The notes under the pieces: generated by a model
Database searches by the model: none
What the model saw: only the letters and a program-made list of their open reading frames with translations
What the model was told of the DNA's origin: nothing
Part shown: in pieces, positions 18,205 to 26,138 of the stretch
Layout of the letters: the number at the start of each line of letters is the position of its first letter
Numbering within the stretch: position 1 is the first letter of the stretch
Assembly: GCF_036231355.1 (NCBI RefSeq)
Contig: NZ_CP109497.1
Span: 1 to 64,000, forward strand
Length of the DNA: 64,000 nt
Direction of reading: 5' to 3'
From: Streptomyces sp. NBC_01431
GTDB lineage: Bacteria > Actinomycetota > Actinomycetes > Streptomycetales > Streptomycetaceae
Made by a program: the position numbers and the translations under genes

Positions 18205-18283
18205 GCAGGGATCAACGACCCAGAACACCAACCGTTTCGGATCAATAGGTCAGTACGCGGACACGCGCCGCCGACGCCTCCCC

Positions 18284-18311
18284 CTGCCGTCCACTGACTG
18301 GTGGACGGCAG
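18284..18311. promoter_or_regulatory. 11-bp perfect inverted repeat upstream of the MMPL gene
   Basis: CTGCCGTCCAC and GTGGACGGCAG flank a 6-base spacer, 54 bases before the MMPL start. It could be a regulator operator or a terminator for leftward transcripts. The gene set downstream (transporter plus two-component system) makes an operator attractive. Confidence 0.45.
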
Positions 18312-18365
18312 GTTCAACCGGCCGGGCGTGTCGGGTTCTGCCCTTGGCAGACCAGGATCTCGGGT

Positions 18366-20561
18366 ATGAGTCAACTCCCTGTCAAGATAGCCCGATGGAG
18401 CGCCCGGCACGCATGGCGTGCGATCGCCGGCTGGTTCGCGTTCGTCATTCTGTGCCTCGGCATCGGCATCGCGCTCGGCTCCCACGAGGCCACTACCGAG
18501 GACTACCGAGTCGGTGAGGCGGGGCGGGCCGAGGCGATCGCCAGCACGGCTGGCATGCAGCAGCAGCCCACCGAGCAGATCATCATCCACACCAAGTCCG
18601 GACCGCTGGACACTGCCGCCGCCGCTTCGGCGGCGCAGGACCTCACCGAGCGGATGCGCAAGCTTCCCGAGGTGCAGGGCGTGGCAGCTCCAGTCCGCTC
18701 CAGGGACGGCCAGGTCGTCAGGGTTCCGGTGGTCCTCAACGGCCCCGAGCTGGACGGCAAGAAGAACGTCGGCCCGCTCCTCGCGCAGACGGCGAAGGTC
18801 CAGGACGGCCACCCGAACCTCGTCGTGGAGGAGACCGGCTCCCCGTCCATCAGCAAGGGCGTCAACGACCAGCGCGGGAAGGACCTCGCGCTCTCCGAGC
18901 GCATCACCCTGCCGGTCACGCTCACCACGCTGCTGATCGTCTTCGGGTCGGTGGTCATGGCCGGCGTGCCGCTGCTGCTCGCGCTCTCCTCGATCACCGC
19001 CGCCCTGGGACTGTCGATGGTCGCGTCCCATCTGCTTCCCGACCCTGGGGTCGGGACCAACATGATCCTCCTCATCGGCCTGGCGGTGGGCGTCGACTAC
19101 ACGCTCTTCTACCTCAAGCGCGAACGCGAGGAACGGTCTCGCGCCGGCGGGCGGCTCAGCTCCGAGGTCCTGGTGGAACTGGCGGCGGCGACCGCGGGCC
19201 GGGCCATCGTGGTCTCCGGTCTCGCCGTGATCGTCTCCACTGCGACCCTGTACCTGGCCACGGACGTCATCTTCTCCTCCCTGGCGACGGGCACGATCCT
19301 GGTCGTGGCGGTCGCCGTGGCCAGCTCCCTGACCGCGCTTCCCGCGCTCCTGGTGAAGATCGGCCACCGCACCGAGCTGCGTGCGGCCCGCGGCAAGCCG
19401 GTCCGCACCAAGCGTGCCGAGGCCGAGACGGGCCGGGTGTTCGACGCCCTACTGACGCCCGCGCGACGGCGCCCCGCCCTCACGCTGGGCGTATCAACGC
19501 TGGTCATGCTCGTCCTGGCGGCACCCGCGCTCGGCCTCAAGCTCGTCGACCCGGGCAAGGACACCTTCTCCCGCGACATCCCCGCCATGCAGGTCTACGA
19601 CCGGCTGAACACGGCCTTCCCGGAACTCCTGGTGAAACACGTGGTCGTCGCCCGCTCCACACCGGACCGAGCGGCCGAGGTGCAGCACGCCCTGACGGAT
19701 CTCGGCCGACGGGCGCAGGCCGATCCACTGTTCGCCAGGGCCGCCGGGCCGACGGTGCGCACCTCGCCCGACGGCCGGGTCAGCGTGCTGGAGTTGGCCG
19801 TCCCGTTCCCAGCCCCCTCCCCCGAGGCGATCGCGTCACTCAACCACATCCGCAAGGACTATCTGCCCGCCACGGCCGGCAGGCTGCCCGGCGTGGAGAC
19901 GGCGGTGACAGGTGACGTGGCCCGAGGCCGCGACTACGTGGACCACGAAAACGGCAAACTGCCGCTGGTCATCGGGTTCCTGCTACTGGCGACGCTGGTG
20001 ATGACCGTGTGGGTATTCCGCTCCGTCGTCATCGGCCTGATCGGCGTCGCCCTCAACCTGCTGTCCGTCGGGGCCTCGCTCGGCCTGCTGGTCGTGTTCT
20101 TCCAGGGCACGTGGGCCCAGAACCTCCTGGCCTTCCACTCCCTCGGTGCCATCGCGTCCCGAGTACCGCTGTTCCTCTTCGTGATCCTCTTCGGCCTGTC
20201 GATGGACTACCAGATGTTTGTGGTCAGCCGGATCCAGGAGGCCAGGCGGAACGGGATGTCGGCCCGCGAAGCGGTACTGGACGGCATCAGCCGGTCGGCC
20301 AAGGTGGTGACCAGCGCGGCCATCGTGATGGTGACGGTGTTCGGTGCCTTCGTCGCCCTGCACCTCACCGAGATGAAGCAGATGGGCTTCTGCCTGGCGG
20401 TGGCCGTGCTGCTGGACGCCGTCGTCATCCGGCTCATGGTCCTGCCCTCACTCCTGCTGCTGCTCGGCGAGCGGGCGTGGTGGCCGCTGCGCCCGGTCCG
20501 TCCGGCGCGACGGGCGCACGCCGCCGTCCCTCGTCCCGGAGTACCGCAGGACGTAGGCTGA
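18366..20561 (+). CDS. MMPL/RND-family transporter
   Basis: A 731-residue protein with the two-fold RND layout: one N-terminal helix, a soluble domain, five helices (SERITLPVTLTTLLIVFGSV, GVGTNMILLIGLAVGVDYTL), then the duplicate with another soluble domain and helices (VPLFLFVILFGLSMDYQMFV). The paired motifs GLAVGVDYTLFYLKRERE and FGLSMDYQMFVVSRIQE contain the Asp-Tyr proton-relay residues of MMPL proteins. These transporters export lipids, siderophores or drugs; nothing here identifies the cargo. The following kinase and regulator lie 5 and 4 bases downstream of one another, suggesting one operon. Confidence 0.92.
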   Translation: MSQLPVKIARWSARHAWRAIAGWFAFVILCLGIGIALGSHEATTEDYRVGEAGRAEAIASTAGMQQQPTEQIIIHTKSGPLDTAAAASAAQDLTERMRKLPEVQGVAAPVRSRDGQVVRVPVVLNGPELDGKKNVGPLLAQTAKVQDGHPNLVVEETGSPSISKGVNDQRGKDLALSERITLPVTLTTLLIVFGSVVMAGVPLLLALSSITAALGLSMVASHLLPDPGVGTNMILLIGLAVGVDYTLFYLKREREERSRAGGRLSSEVLVELAAATAGRAIVVSGLAVIVSTATLYLATDVIFSSLATGTILVVAVAVASSLTALPALLVKIGHRTELRAARGKPVRTKRAEAETGRVFDALLTPARRRPALTLGVSTLVMLVLAAPALGLKLVDPGKDTFSRDIPAMQVYDRLNTAFPELLVKHVVVARSTPDRAAEVQHALTDLGRRAQADPLFARAAGPTVRTSPDGRVSVLELAVPFPAPSPEAIASLNHIRKDYLPATAGRLPGVETAVTGDVARGRDYVDHENGKLPLVIGFLLLATLVMTVWVFRSVVIGLIGVALNLLSVGASLGLLVVFFQGTWAQNLLAFHSLGAIASRVPLFLFVILFGLSMDYQMFVVSRIQEARRNGMSAREAVLDGISRSAKVVTSAAIVMVTVFGAFVALHLTEMKQMGFCLAVAVLLDAVVIRLMVLPSLLLLLGERAWWPLRPVRPARRAHAAVPRPGVPQDVG

Positions 20562-20566
20562 CGATC

Positions 20567-21754
20567 ATGATTCAACGGCCGCAGCCGGGCGACCGGTTCC
20601 GCATACGGATCCTCCGCCGTTGGTACGCAGTCTCCTGGGTGCTCTTGGGCGTGTGTCCCCCGGTGATCTCCGAGCTGAACCACGGCGGGGCGCCGAGGTA
20701 CTGGTCGCTGGCGCTGCTGGCACTGGTCGCCCTCGGCTACGCGACCGTGGCGGCCTTCCCCCGCAATCCCGTGCTGCGGCCCCACGCCTTCCTGGGCGTA
20801 CTCGCCCTCGCTCTGGGCGCGCTGTCCCTCCTGCGTGGCGACGGCGCCGCACTGTACATCGTGTCGCTCCCCCAGTTCTGGCTCTTCGCCAGGAGCCCGC
20901 GGCACTCGATCGCCTACAGCGGCGCCGCAGCAGCGGCCACCGTCGCCGGCATCGTCCGGCACCAGAGCTGGCACGTGGAGGACTTCTCCACCGGCAACAT
21001 CGTCTTCACCCTGATCGGCTACACAGCGGGAGCGCTGCTCGGACTGGGGGTGGTCCGGATCGTCGAGCAGAGCGACGAGCGCGCCCGCCACCTCGCCGGC
21101 GAACTGGCGAGCACCCAACAGCGCCTGGCCGAGGCCCACCGGCTCCAAGGCGCCACGGAGGAGCGTGAGCGGATCGCGCGGGAGATCCACGACACCCTCG
21201 CCCAGGGCTTCGCCTCCATCATCGTGCTGGCGGAGGCGGCCCGCGCCAGCCTCGGCACCGACCCCGGCAGGAGCGCCCGGCAACTGCTCTCGATCGAGAA
21301 CACCGCACGTGAGAACTTCGCTGAGGCGCGAGTGCTCGTCGGTTCCGCCCCGCAGAGCGGTCCCGCGCTCGGCTCAATCGCCGGGACCCTGCGCCGGACC
21401 CTGGAGCGGTTCGCCGAGGACACCGGGCTCGCCGTCACCGCGGACCTGCCGGACGTCGAGTGCGACCAGCCGACCCGGATCGCGCTGCTGCGCTGCACCC
21501 AGGAGTCCCTGGCCAACGTCCGCAAGCACGCGGCCGCCTCCACGGTGGAGATCGTGCTCACGCCGTCCCCGTACGGCGTCGAACTGGAGATAACCGACGA
21601 CGGCAGGGGCTTCGTGGTGGAGCACGCCCACGGCTTCGGGCTCAACGCCATGCGCAACCGCCTCGCCGAACTCGGCGGCGAACTCACCGTCACCAGCTCC
21701 CTCGGCGACGGCACCCGCATCCTCGCCGCGATACCTACCGACAGTCAGGTGTGA
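20567..21754 (+). CDS. Sensor histidine kinase (HisKA_3 type)
   Basis: A 395-residue kinase. Helices fill residues ~20-165, then a coiled linker, then phosphoacceptor His208 in REIHDTLAQGFASI. The ATPase domain carries an N-box (CTQESLANVRKHAAAS) and a G1/G2 region (DDGRGF ... GFGLNAMRNRLAELGG). The start ATG lies 5 bases after the MMPL stop. It is paralogous in layout to the kinase at 14664 but clearly divergent in sequence. Confidence 0.92.
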   Translation: MIQRPQPGDRFRIRILRRWYAVSWVLLGVCPPVISELNHGGAPRYWSLALLALVALGYATVAAFPRNPVLRPHAFLGVLALALGALSLLRGDGAALYIVSLPQFWLFARSPRHSIAYSGAAAAATVAGIVRHQSWHVEDFSTGNIVFTLIGYTAGALLGLGVVRIVEQSDERARHLAGELASTQQRLAEAHRLQGATEERERIAREIHDTLAQGFASIIVLAEAARASLGTDPGRSARQLLSIENTARENFAEARVLVGSAPQSGPALGSIAGTLRRTLERFAEDTGLAVTADLPDVECDQPTRIALLRCTQESLANVRKHAAASTVEIVLTPSPYGVELEITDDGRGFVVEHAHGFGLNAMRNRLAELGGELTVTSSLGDGTRILAAIPTDSQV

Positions 21755-21758
21755 CGAC

Positions 21759-22466
21759 ATGACAGCCCGAACAGAGCCGGCCGAACTCCGCATCATCGTG
21801 GTCGACGACCACACGGTCATGCGCGCCGGAGTCGTCGCCCTGCTGGCCTCGGAACCCACCATCGACATCGTCGGCGAGGGCGGCGACGGCCGTGCGGCCG
21901 TCGAACTCGTCGAACTCCTGAAGCCGGACGTGGCACTGATCGATCTGCGGATGCCGGTCCTCGACGGCGCGAGTGCCACCGCTGAGATCGTCAGGCGCCA
22001 CCCTGGTAGCCGCGTGCTGATCCTGACCACGTATGACACCGACGCCGAGATCGAGCGGGCAGTCGAGGCTGGCGCGATCGGCTACCTACTCAAGGACACC
22101 ACGCGCGACCAGCTCGTCGAAGCCATCCGATCCGCCTCTCGCGGCGAGACCGTCCTAGCCCCGAGGGTCGCGGAGCGGTTGGTTGCCCGCATGCGGCAGC
22201 CCGCTCCGGTGGCTCTGACCGCGCGGGAGGTAGACGTACTGAGCGCGGTCGCCGACGGGCTGTCCAACGTCGAGATCGGCCGGCGGCTGGTCATCGCAGA
22301 GGCCACGGTGAAGACCCATCTGCTGCGGGTCTTCGCCAAGCTCGATGTCAGAGACCGCACCCATGCGGTGGTCGTAGCTCTCGAGCGCGGGCTGCTGAAC
22401 AACGTTAGCCGGCCCCCGAGCGGCACGTCATCGTCGGCGGGCTACTCGGGGACTGAAGGCCGGTGA
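21759..22466 (+). CDS. NarL/LuxR-family response regulator
   Basis: A 235-residue regulator. Its receiver contains the VDDH acidic pair, Asp62 in ALIDLRMPVLDG, and Lys in IGYLLKDT. The LuxR HTH is LTAREVDVLSAVADGLSNVE ... EATVKTHLLRVFAKLDV. It starts 4 bases after the kinase gene, completing an MMPL-kinase-regulator operon. Autoregulation of the transporter promoter is likely but not shown. Confidence 0.93.
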   Translation: MTARTEPAELRIIVVDDHTVMRAGVVALLASEPTIDIVGEGGDGRAAVELVELLKPDVALIDLRMPVLDGASATAEIVRRHPGSRVLILTTYDTDAEIERAVEAGAIGYLLKDTTRDQLVEAIRSASRGETVLAPRVAERLVARMRQPAPVALTAREVDVLSAVADGLSNVEIGRRLVIAEATVKTHLLRVFAKLDVRDRTHAVVVALERGLLNNVSRPPSGTSSSAGYSGTEGR

Positions 22467-22593
22467 GAAGTGAGTGGCTGATGTCCCTTGCGCGCGGACC
22501 TCAAGCAGGCTCATGAGTACCGGCGTCACCTGGCGGCCGAAACCCTCGACTTGGGCAGGCAGGCCGCTGCGGTGAGCTGACCCGCGCTGCAGA

Positions 22594-22634
22594 GAGGGTG
22601 GTCGGAGCCACTGGAGCTGGCTCCGACCACCCTC
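22594..22634. terminator. 17-bp perfect hairpin
   Basis: Arms at 22594-22610 and 22618-22634 are exactly complementary with a 7-nt loop. The hairpin lies ~130 bases after the two-component operon and 20 bases past the stop of the leftward DUF6262 relic. It would work as a bidirectional, U-less terminator. Confidence 0.6.
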
Positions 22635-22654
22635 GATGACTTCAGCGGGGGTGG

Positions 22655-22865
22655 TCAGCAGCGCCCGGCCTGGTGCACCAGATCGGCTGGCTGCGACCGC
22701 GTGTTCAGCCTCGTCATCAGCTCTCGGTTGGCCGCGCGTGCGGCTTTCGAGGTCCTGGCTACGCTCGTCGAGCTGGGCGGTGAGACCTACCACCTGCTGC
22801 TCCAGGATCGTGATGCGGCGGTGCAGTTGCTCGACGTCTGCGGGTGTGCCGAAGCACCAGGATCA
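22655..22865 (-). pseudogene. C-terminal remnant of a DUF6262-type transposon accessory protein
   Basis: Reading leftward: TPADVEQLHRRITILEQQVV, then GLTAQLDERSQDLE. After a one-base shift comes ARAANRELMTRLNTRSQPA, with a stop at 22655. The coiled-coil followed by 'ARAANRELMTRLN' is how DUF6262 proteins end; they accompany tyrosine-recombinase transposons. The N-terminal part and the recombinases are missing. Confidence 0.65.
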
Positions 22866-22992
22866 CCTCCATCGAGATCACCGTGCACCCCACCAACCGT
22901 GCCAAGCGCACAGGACTCGAGCCCGACCCTCTCCGGACGCTGGGCCAGGTCTGTCGGATCCTGGCCGCGAACTCCAACCACGCCATGAGGCC

Positions 22993-23166
22993 ATGCACGC
23001 CCGGGAGATCGCCCGCCATCTTGGACTCCCCGCCGCGGGGCACCCCCTGAGCAGCCTCACCGCACAGATCTGCTACTGAGCCCGCAACGGCCGACTCATC
23101 CGCACCGCGCCGAGCACCTACAAGCTCCCCCTCCCCGACACCTTGACGCCGCCACCGAATCCTTAA
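22993..23166 (+). pseudogene. Short winged-helix-like fragment with an in-frame stop
   Basis: MHAREIARHLGLPAAGHPLS and SLTAQICY are followed by TGA (23077-23079) and, in the same frame, ARNGRLIRTAPSTYKLPL to a TAA at 23166. The Trp codon expected at the stop (Y-W-A-R-x-G-R-L-I-R) appears mutated to TGA. It looks like the DNA-binding tail of a larger gene, but the family is uncertain. Confidence 0.45.
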
Positions 23167-23179
23167 CTTCGTGGCATTG

Positions 23180-23287
23180 GTCCAGCATCGCGCGGTGGCA
23201 GTATGCCTCCGGCTGCCCACCCCGCCCGCGCGGCCAACCCGGCACCGGCAGCAGCGGCCTCACCACCGCCCACTCCGCATCGGACAT
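23180..23287 (-). pseudogene. N-terminal scrap of an IS5-family transposase
   Basis: MSDAEWAVVRPLLPVPGWPR and GRGGQPEAYCHRAMLD are the conserved start of IS5/IS4-like transposases. Similarity stops after about 36 residues. Nothing else of the element is nearby. Confidence 0.7.
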
Positions 23288-23342
23288 GTCCGTCGGGTAG
23301 CGGCGCGCACGGCCCCCGTGGGACGACACTCAGAGCGGGCTG

Positions 23343-23624
23343 GAGAACCAGACCGGCGAGTACTGGGCGGAGAAGGTGCATAAAACCGGCGTGTGTCTCA
23401 CCGCCTACTGGGCGCCCGCCGACTCCAACATCGGCCAAACATACCTGGAATCGTGCAGCGACCCCATCAACTACTACGAGCAGTGGAAGGAAGTGTCGGT
23501 CGGCAACGGCTTCCAGCTGGTGAACCGTGAAACGGGCTGGTGCCTGGACGGCAACGGCAACGGCGCCATGTACACCACGCCTTGCGACCCCAACCACAAC
23601 AACAAGTACCAGATCCGGTACTGA
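23343..23624 (+). pseudogene. C-terminal part of a ricin-type beta-trefoil lectin domain protein
   Basis: The open stretch has two Cys-bounded lobes (GVCLTAYWAPADSNIGQTYL ... SC and TGWCLDGNGNG ... TTPC) as in RICIN repeats of secreted actinomycete proteins. The usual QxW is weak (KYQIRY). It lacks a signal peptide and a first lobe, so I read it as a truncated secreted lectin. Confidence 0.55.
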
Positions 23625-23738
23625 CAGACCTATCGACGACGTCCTGCGACAGCGGGTCGCGCCGTGCACGGCCTGCCGGCCCGACACAGCCTTCGGCCTC
23701 CTGGAAGAGATGGCTTCCCCGCCCCAGCAGCGCGCCGA

Positions 23739-24080
23739 TCACCAGGAGCAGGGTGGGGCCCGGTTCCTGGCGGCGGGCAGCACGTTCTCGTCCGTGATCC
23801 GCTGCCGGTCCCGCCGCAGAGCATCCGCTCGCCCCTCGGAGGTGACGACTTGGCCGAGGGTGATCGCCTCGGTGCCGGCCACCGGGGCCAGGGAGTACCG
23901 CTGGGGCGACTTGCTGGCCCGCGTGGGCAGGTGCAGGCGGGCCACACCGGCCGGGAGCTCGGAGCGCAGCGCTCCGTGCCAGCGGATCCACAACGCTGGT
24001 CGCCCGCGAAGTACTTCGTCGCGGAGCTTGTCCACGGCAGGGCGGACGGCCGAGCAGACAGCGCGACGTGGGCTGACCAT
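23739..24080 (-). CDS. Hypothetical protein, ~113 aa
   Basis: Not recognised. The frame has coding-like composition (GRPALWIRWHGALRSELPAG, SLAPVAGTEAITLGQVVTSE, DALRRDRQRITDENVLPAA) and ends before the lectin relic. I start at the ATG of MVSPRRAVCS; an in-frame ATG exists at 24119. No promoter or ribosome binding site is clear, and it may be a fragment. The 24081-24479 gap contains nothing else I can support. Confidence 0.4.
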   Translation of the reverse strand: MVSPRRAVCSAVRPAVDKLRDEVLRGRPALWIRWHGALRSELPAGVARLHLPTRASKSPQRYSLAPVAGTEAITLGQVVTSEGRADALRRDRQRITDENVLPAARNRAPPCSW

Positions 24081-24479
24081 CCTCCACACGGGACGCATCA
24101 CGCACCGGATAGCAGTCACCGGCCGACTGGCTCCGGCACCGCTTCCCCGCCGAGGCCCGAGTCACCCGATGGCGGATGGTCTCTCCAGAACCGTCAGAAC
24201 CGTCACGTATGCCTGCGAGACCGCTGCCTCAGGGTGGCTCGAGCTCGACCGTCCCGACTTCGGCCGGGCGGGACGTCCCAAGTCGCAGGTCAGGGGTTGG
24301 GACGAGGTCGGGACGATGTGCGGGAGGGTCTGGCTGACGCTCGTCGGGCACTCACCTGCATACGGTTTGTGCGGAGCGCTGGCCGACCACCAGCGGTCCA
24401 CCCCTCGCCCCTGGCCGCCTGTTGAGCAGCGGCGTGCGTACGGCCGAGTGGAAACACACGAGACAAAACGGGAGTTGTC

Positions 24480-24800
24480 ATGTCACGTCTGCGTTTCGCA
24501 GGAACCGCGACCGCCGCGCTGGCCATGGTGGCGGGAGCGATGCTCTTTGCCGCGCCGTCGGCCAGTGCGGCGTCCAACTGCCACGCCTGGACCGACAACA
24601 ACGGAAACGGCATCGGCTGGTGCGACAGCGGCAACGGCCGCTGGAAGGTCCACGGCAGCTGTGCCAACGTCGATGGCGTTCACACGGGCCTGGAGGGATC
24701 GGAGGGCGGCCGTTCCATGGGCCAGGAGTGGGCCTCGGTCCTGAACTGCTCGGCCGGCGGTGGCGGAGCCCTCGACATGTGGGTCGAGGCCTACGGCTGA
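24480..24800 (+). CDS. Small secreted Cys-containing protein
   Basis: Signal peptide: basic start MSRLRF, hydrophobic core TATAALAMVAGAMLFAAP, and an ASA cleavage site near residue 30. The ~76-residue mature part has four cysteines (C34, C48, C61, C90), many Gly/Asn, and Trp repeats, suggesting a compact disulfide-bonded extracellular protein. GGGAG lies before the ATG, and a hairpin terminator follows. Function unknown; enzyme inhibitors and antimicrobial or signalling peptides share this build. Confidence 0.75.
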   Translation: MSRLRFAGTATAALAMVAGAMLFAAPSASAASNCHAWTDNNGNGIGWCDSGNGRWKVHGSCANVDGVHTGLEGSEGGRSMGQEWASVLNCSAGGGGALDMWVEAYG

Positions 24801-24839
24801 CACATCTGGATCATCTGATGTGCGGGCCTCCGGGCGTCA

Positions 24840-24866
24840 GGGGGCGCAGACATGGGCTGCGCCCCC
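24840..24866 (+). terminator. Stem-loop terminator after the secreted protein gene
   Basis: A 10-bp GC stem (GGGGGCGCAG / CTGCGCCCCC) with a 7-nt loop, 40 bases after the stop codon. Confidence 0.6.
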
Positions 24867-24943
24867 CCGTTACCGATTTCGTGGCTCCGCAATGGGGCCT
24901 CCGGCCTTCGGGGTCCGGGTCTGTACGCTCACCGGCCCTGTCT

Positions 24944-25177
24944 CACATCCGGTGGTAACGGACTGTGATGGCTGCGGAGGGTAGTTCCGTTGGCCCTGGA
25001 GCCGCAGGTCCGGAGGCTGAAGTGCTCCTTCCGTGGGAACGGCCGCCGCGCTGGAGGGAGCCGCACAATCGCCGAACGCGGGAGTTCAACTCCAAGGTCA
25101 TTGGAAACGAATCCCCAGGTCAGGAAGCTGACTTCACTCTCCGCGCTTACGGATACAGTCCGTTACCACCGGATGTG
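24944..25177. mobile_element. 234-bp MITE-like element with perfect 23-bp inverted ends
   Basis: The 23 bases at 24944-24966 (beginning CACATCCGGTGG) are exactly reversed at 25155-25177. The 188-bp interior has no credible gene. Size and long perfect ends fit a miniature inverted-repeat transposable element mobilised in trans. No matching transposase ends are seen in this window. Confidence 0.6.
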
Positions 25178-25239
25178 CGCCAGAGCCGCTCGCTTTACAG
25201 ACCCCCGCAGTCGTGCGAGCCGCAGGGCACCGTAATCAG

Positions 25240-25416
25240 ATGACGGACCCCGAACCTCAGGCCACAGCGGCACAGGCCATCGCCCAGGCAATGGACGCCG
25301 CACTCGTGGTTCTCGCCGTCGGCGCACCGCACTGCGTCATCCAGCAGATCCGCCGCGACCACGAACAACGGCGTGTGCGCGCCGACGAACAGCGCCATCT
25401 CGCCTCAGAAGACTGA
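25240..25416 (+). CDS. Small helical protein, 58 aa
   Basis: MTDPEPQATAAQAIAQAMDA continues into AALVVLAVGAPHCVIQQI and a charged tail (RRDHEQRRVRADEQRHLA). It reads as an amphipathic or partly hydrophobic helix followed by a basic helix. There is a weak AGGG upstream. The start is 63 bases outside the MITE-like element. Unknown function. Confidence 0.5.
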   Translation: MTDPEPQATAAQAIAQAMDAALVVLAVGAPHCVIQQIRRDHEQRRVRADEQRHLASED

Positions 25417-25551
25417 TCGTGGCACCCGGCCGACTCCAACAGGCCGTTGGCCCAGGCTGTTTCAGGAGGCTGCGGACGTCTTGTTCGCCACCACCGAGTT
25501 GGCCCGGAGTTGTCAGCGGCCGGGGGTACCGTCAGTCAGTTACTGAGGTTT

Positions 25552-25814
25552 TCAGGGTGGGGTCGGTGGGTTGATGGTAATGCCTGTGGTGGTGAGGCAG
25601 CCGTCGATCAGGTGGGGCCGGTGCTGGATCCTGCGTAACTCACGGCGGAGTTTGCGGTCGAGGCCGTCTGATCCCAGCAGATCGCGGTAGTCCTTCCAGG
25701 AGAAGCTCTTGCGTGCGCCCTTGAGGAGGAGATGGGCGCGCGGGGCCCGAGCATGAGACGGCTCTTCTCGCCGGGTTTGTAGCAGCACAGTGCTGCGACG
25801 GAAGTCCGGCGGCG
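25552..25814 (-). other. Unidentified possible C-terminal coding fragment
   Basis: Leftward frame ending ARKSFSWKDYRDLLGSDGLD, RKLRRELRRIQHRPHLIDG, CLTTTGITI. The last 50 residues look coding and basic, like the tail of a recombinase or transposase, but I cannot name the family. Its 5' end runs into the PadR relic on the other strand. Confidence 0.3.
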
Positions 25815-26106
25815 GGAGCGGGGCGCGGTGCGGCTGCACATCCTGCACCACGCGGCCCAGGAGGAGATCCACGCGCGTGGATGACCGAGGAACTGGCGCC
25901 ACGGCTACCAGATCAGCCCCGGCACCCTGTACCCGACACCGCACCGGCTGGAGACCGACGGGCTGCTGGTCTCCGAGCAGCGGGTGGTCGACGGCCGCAC
26001 CCGTCGCGTCTATACGGCGACGAAGGCCGGGCAGCAGGCCCTGGCCGAGGACCGCAGGGCCCTTAAGGAGCTGGCCCGCGAAGTCCTCGGCGGCGACGCC
26101 CCGTAG
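25815..26106 (+). pseudogene. PadR-family regulator with two frameshifts
   Basis: Blocks in three frames together give a PadR winged-helix: VRLHILHHAAQEEIHARG, MTEELA, then HGYQISPGTLYPTPHRLETD, GLLVSEQRVVDGRTRRVYTA and TKAGQQALAEDRRALKELAR. Indels near 25880 and 25898 break the reading frame. PadR repressors often control adjacent transporters, so it may once have regulated the convergent APC permease gene. Confidence 0.7.
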
Positions 26107-26138
26107 CGGCAGCCGCGCGGGTTACGCCCTGCGCGCGG

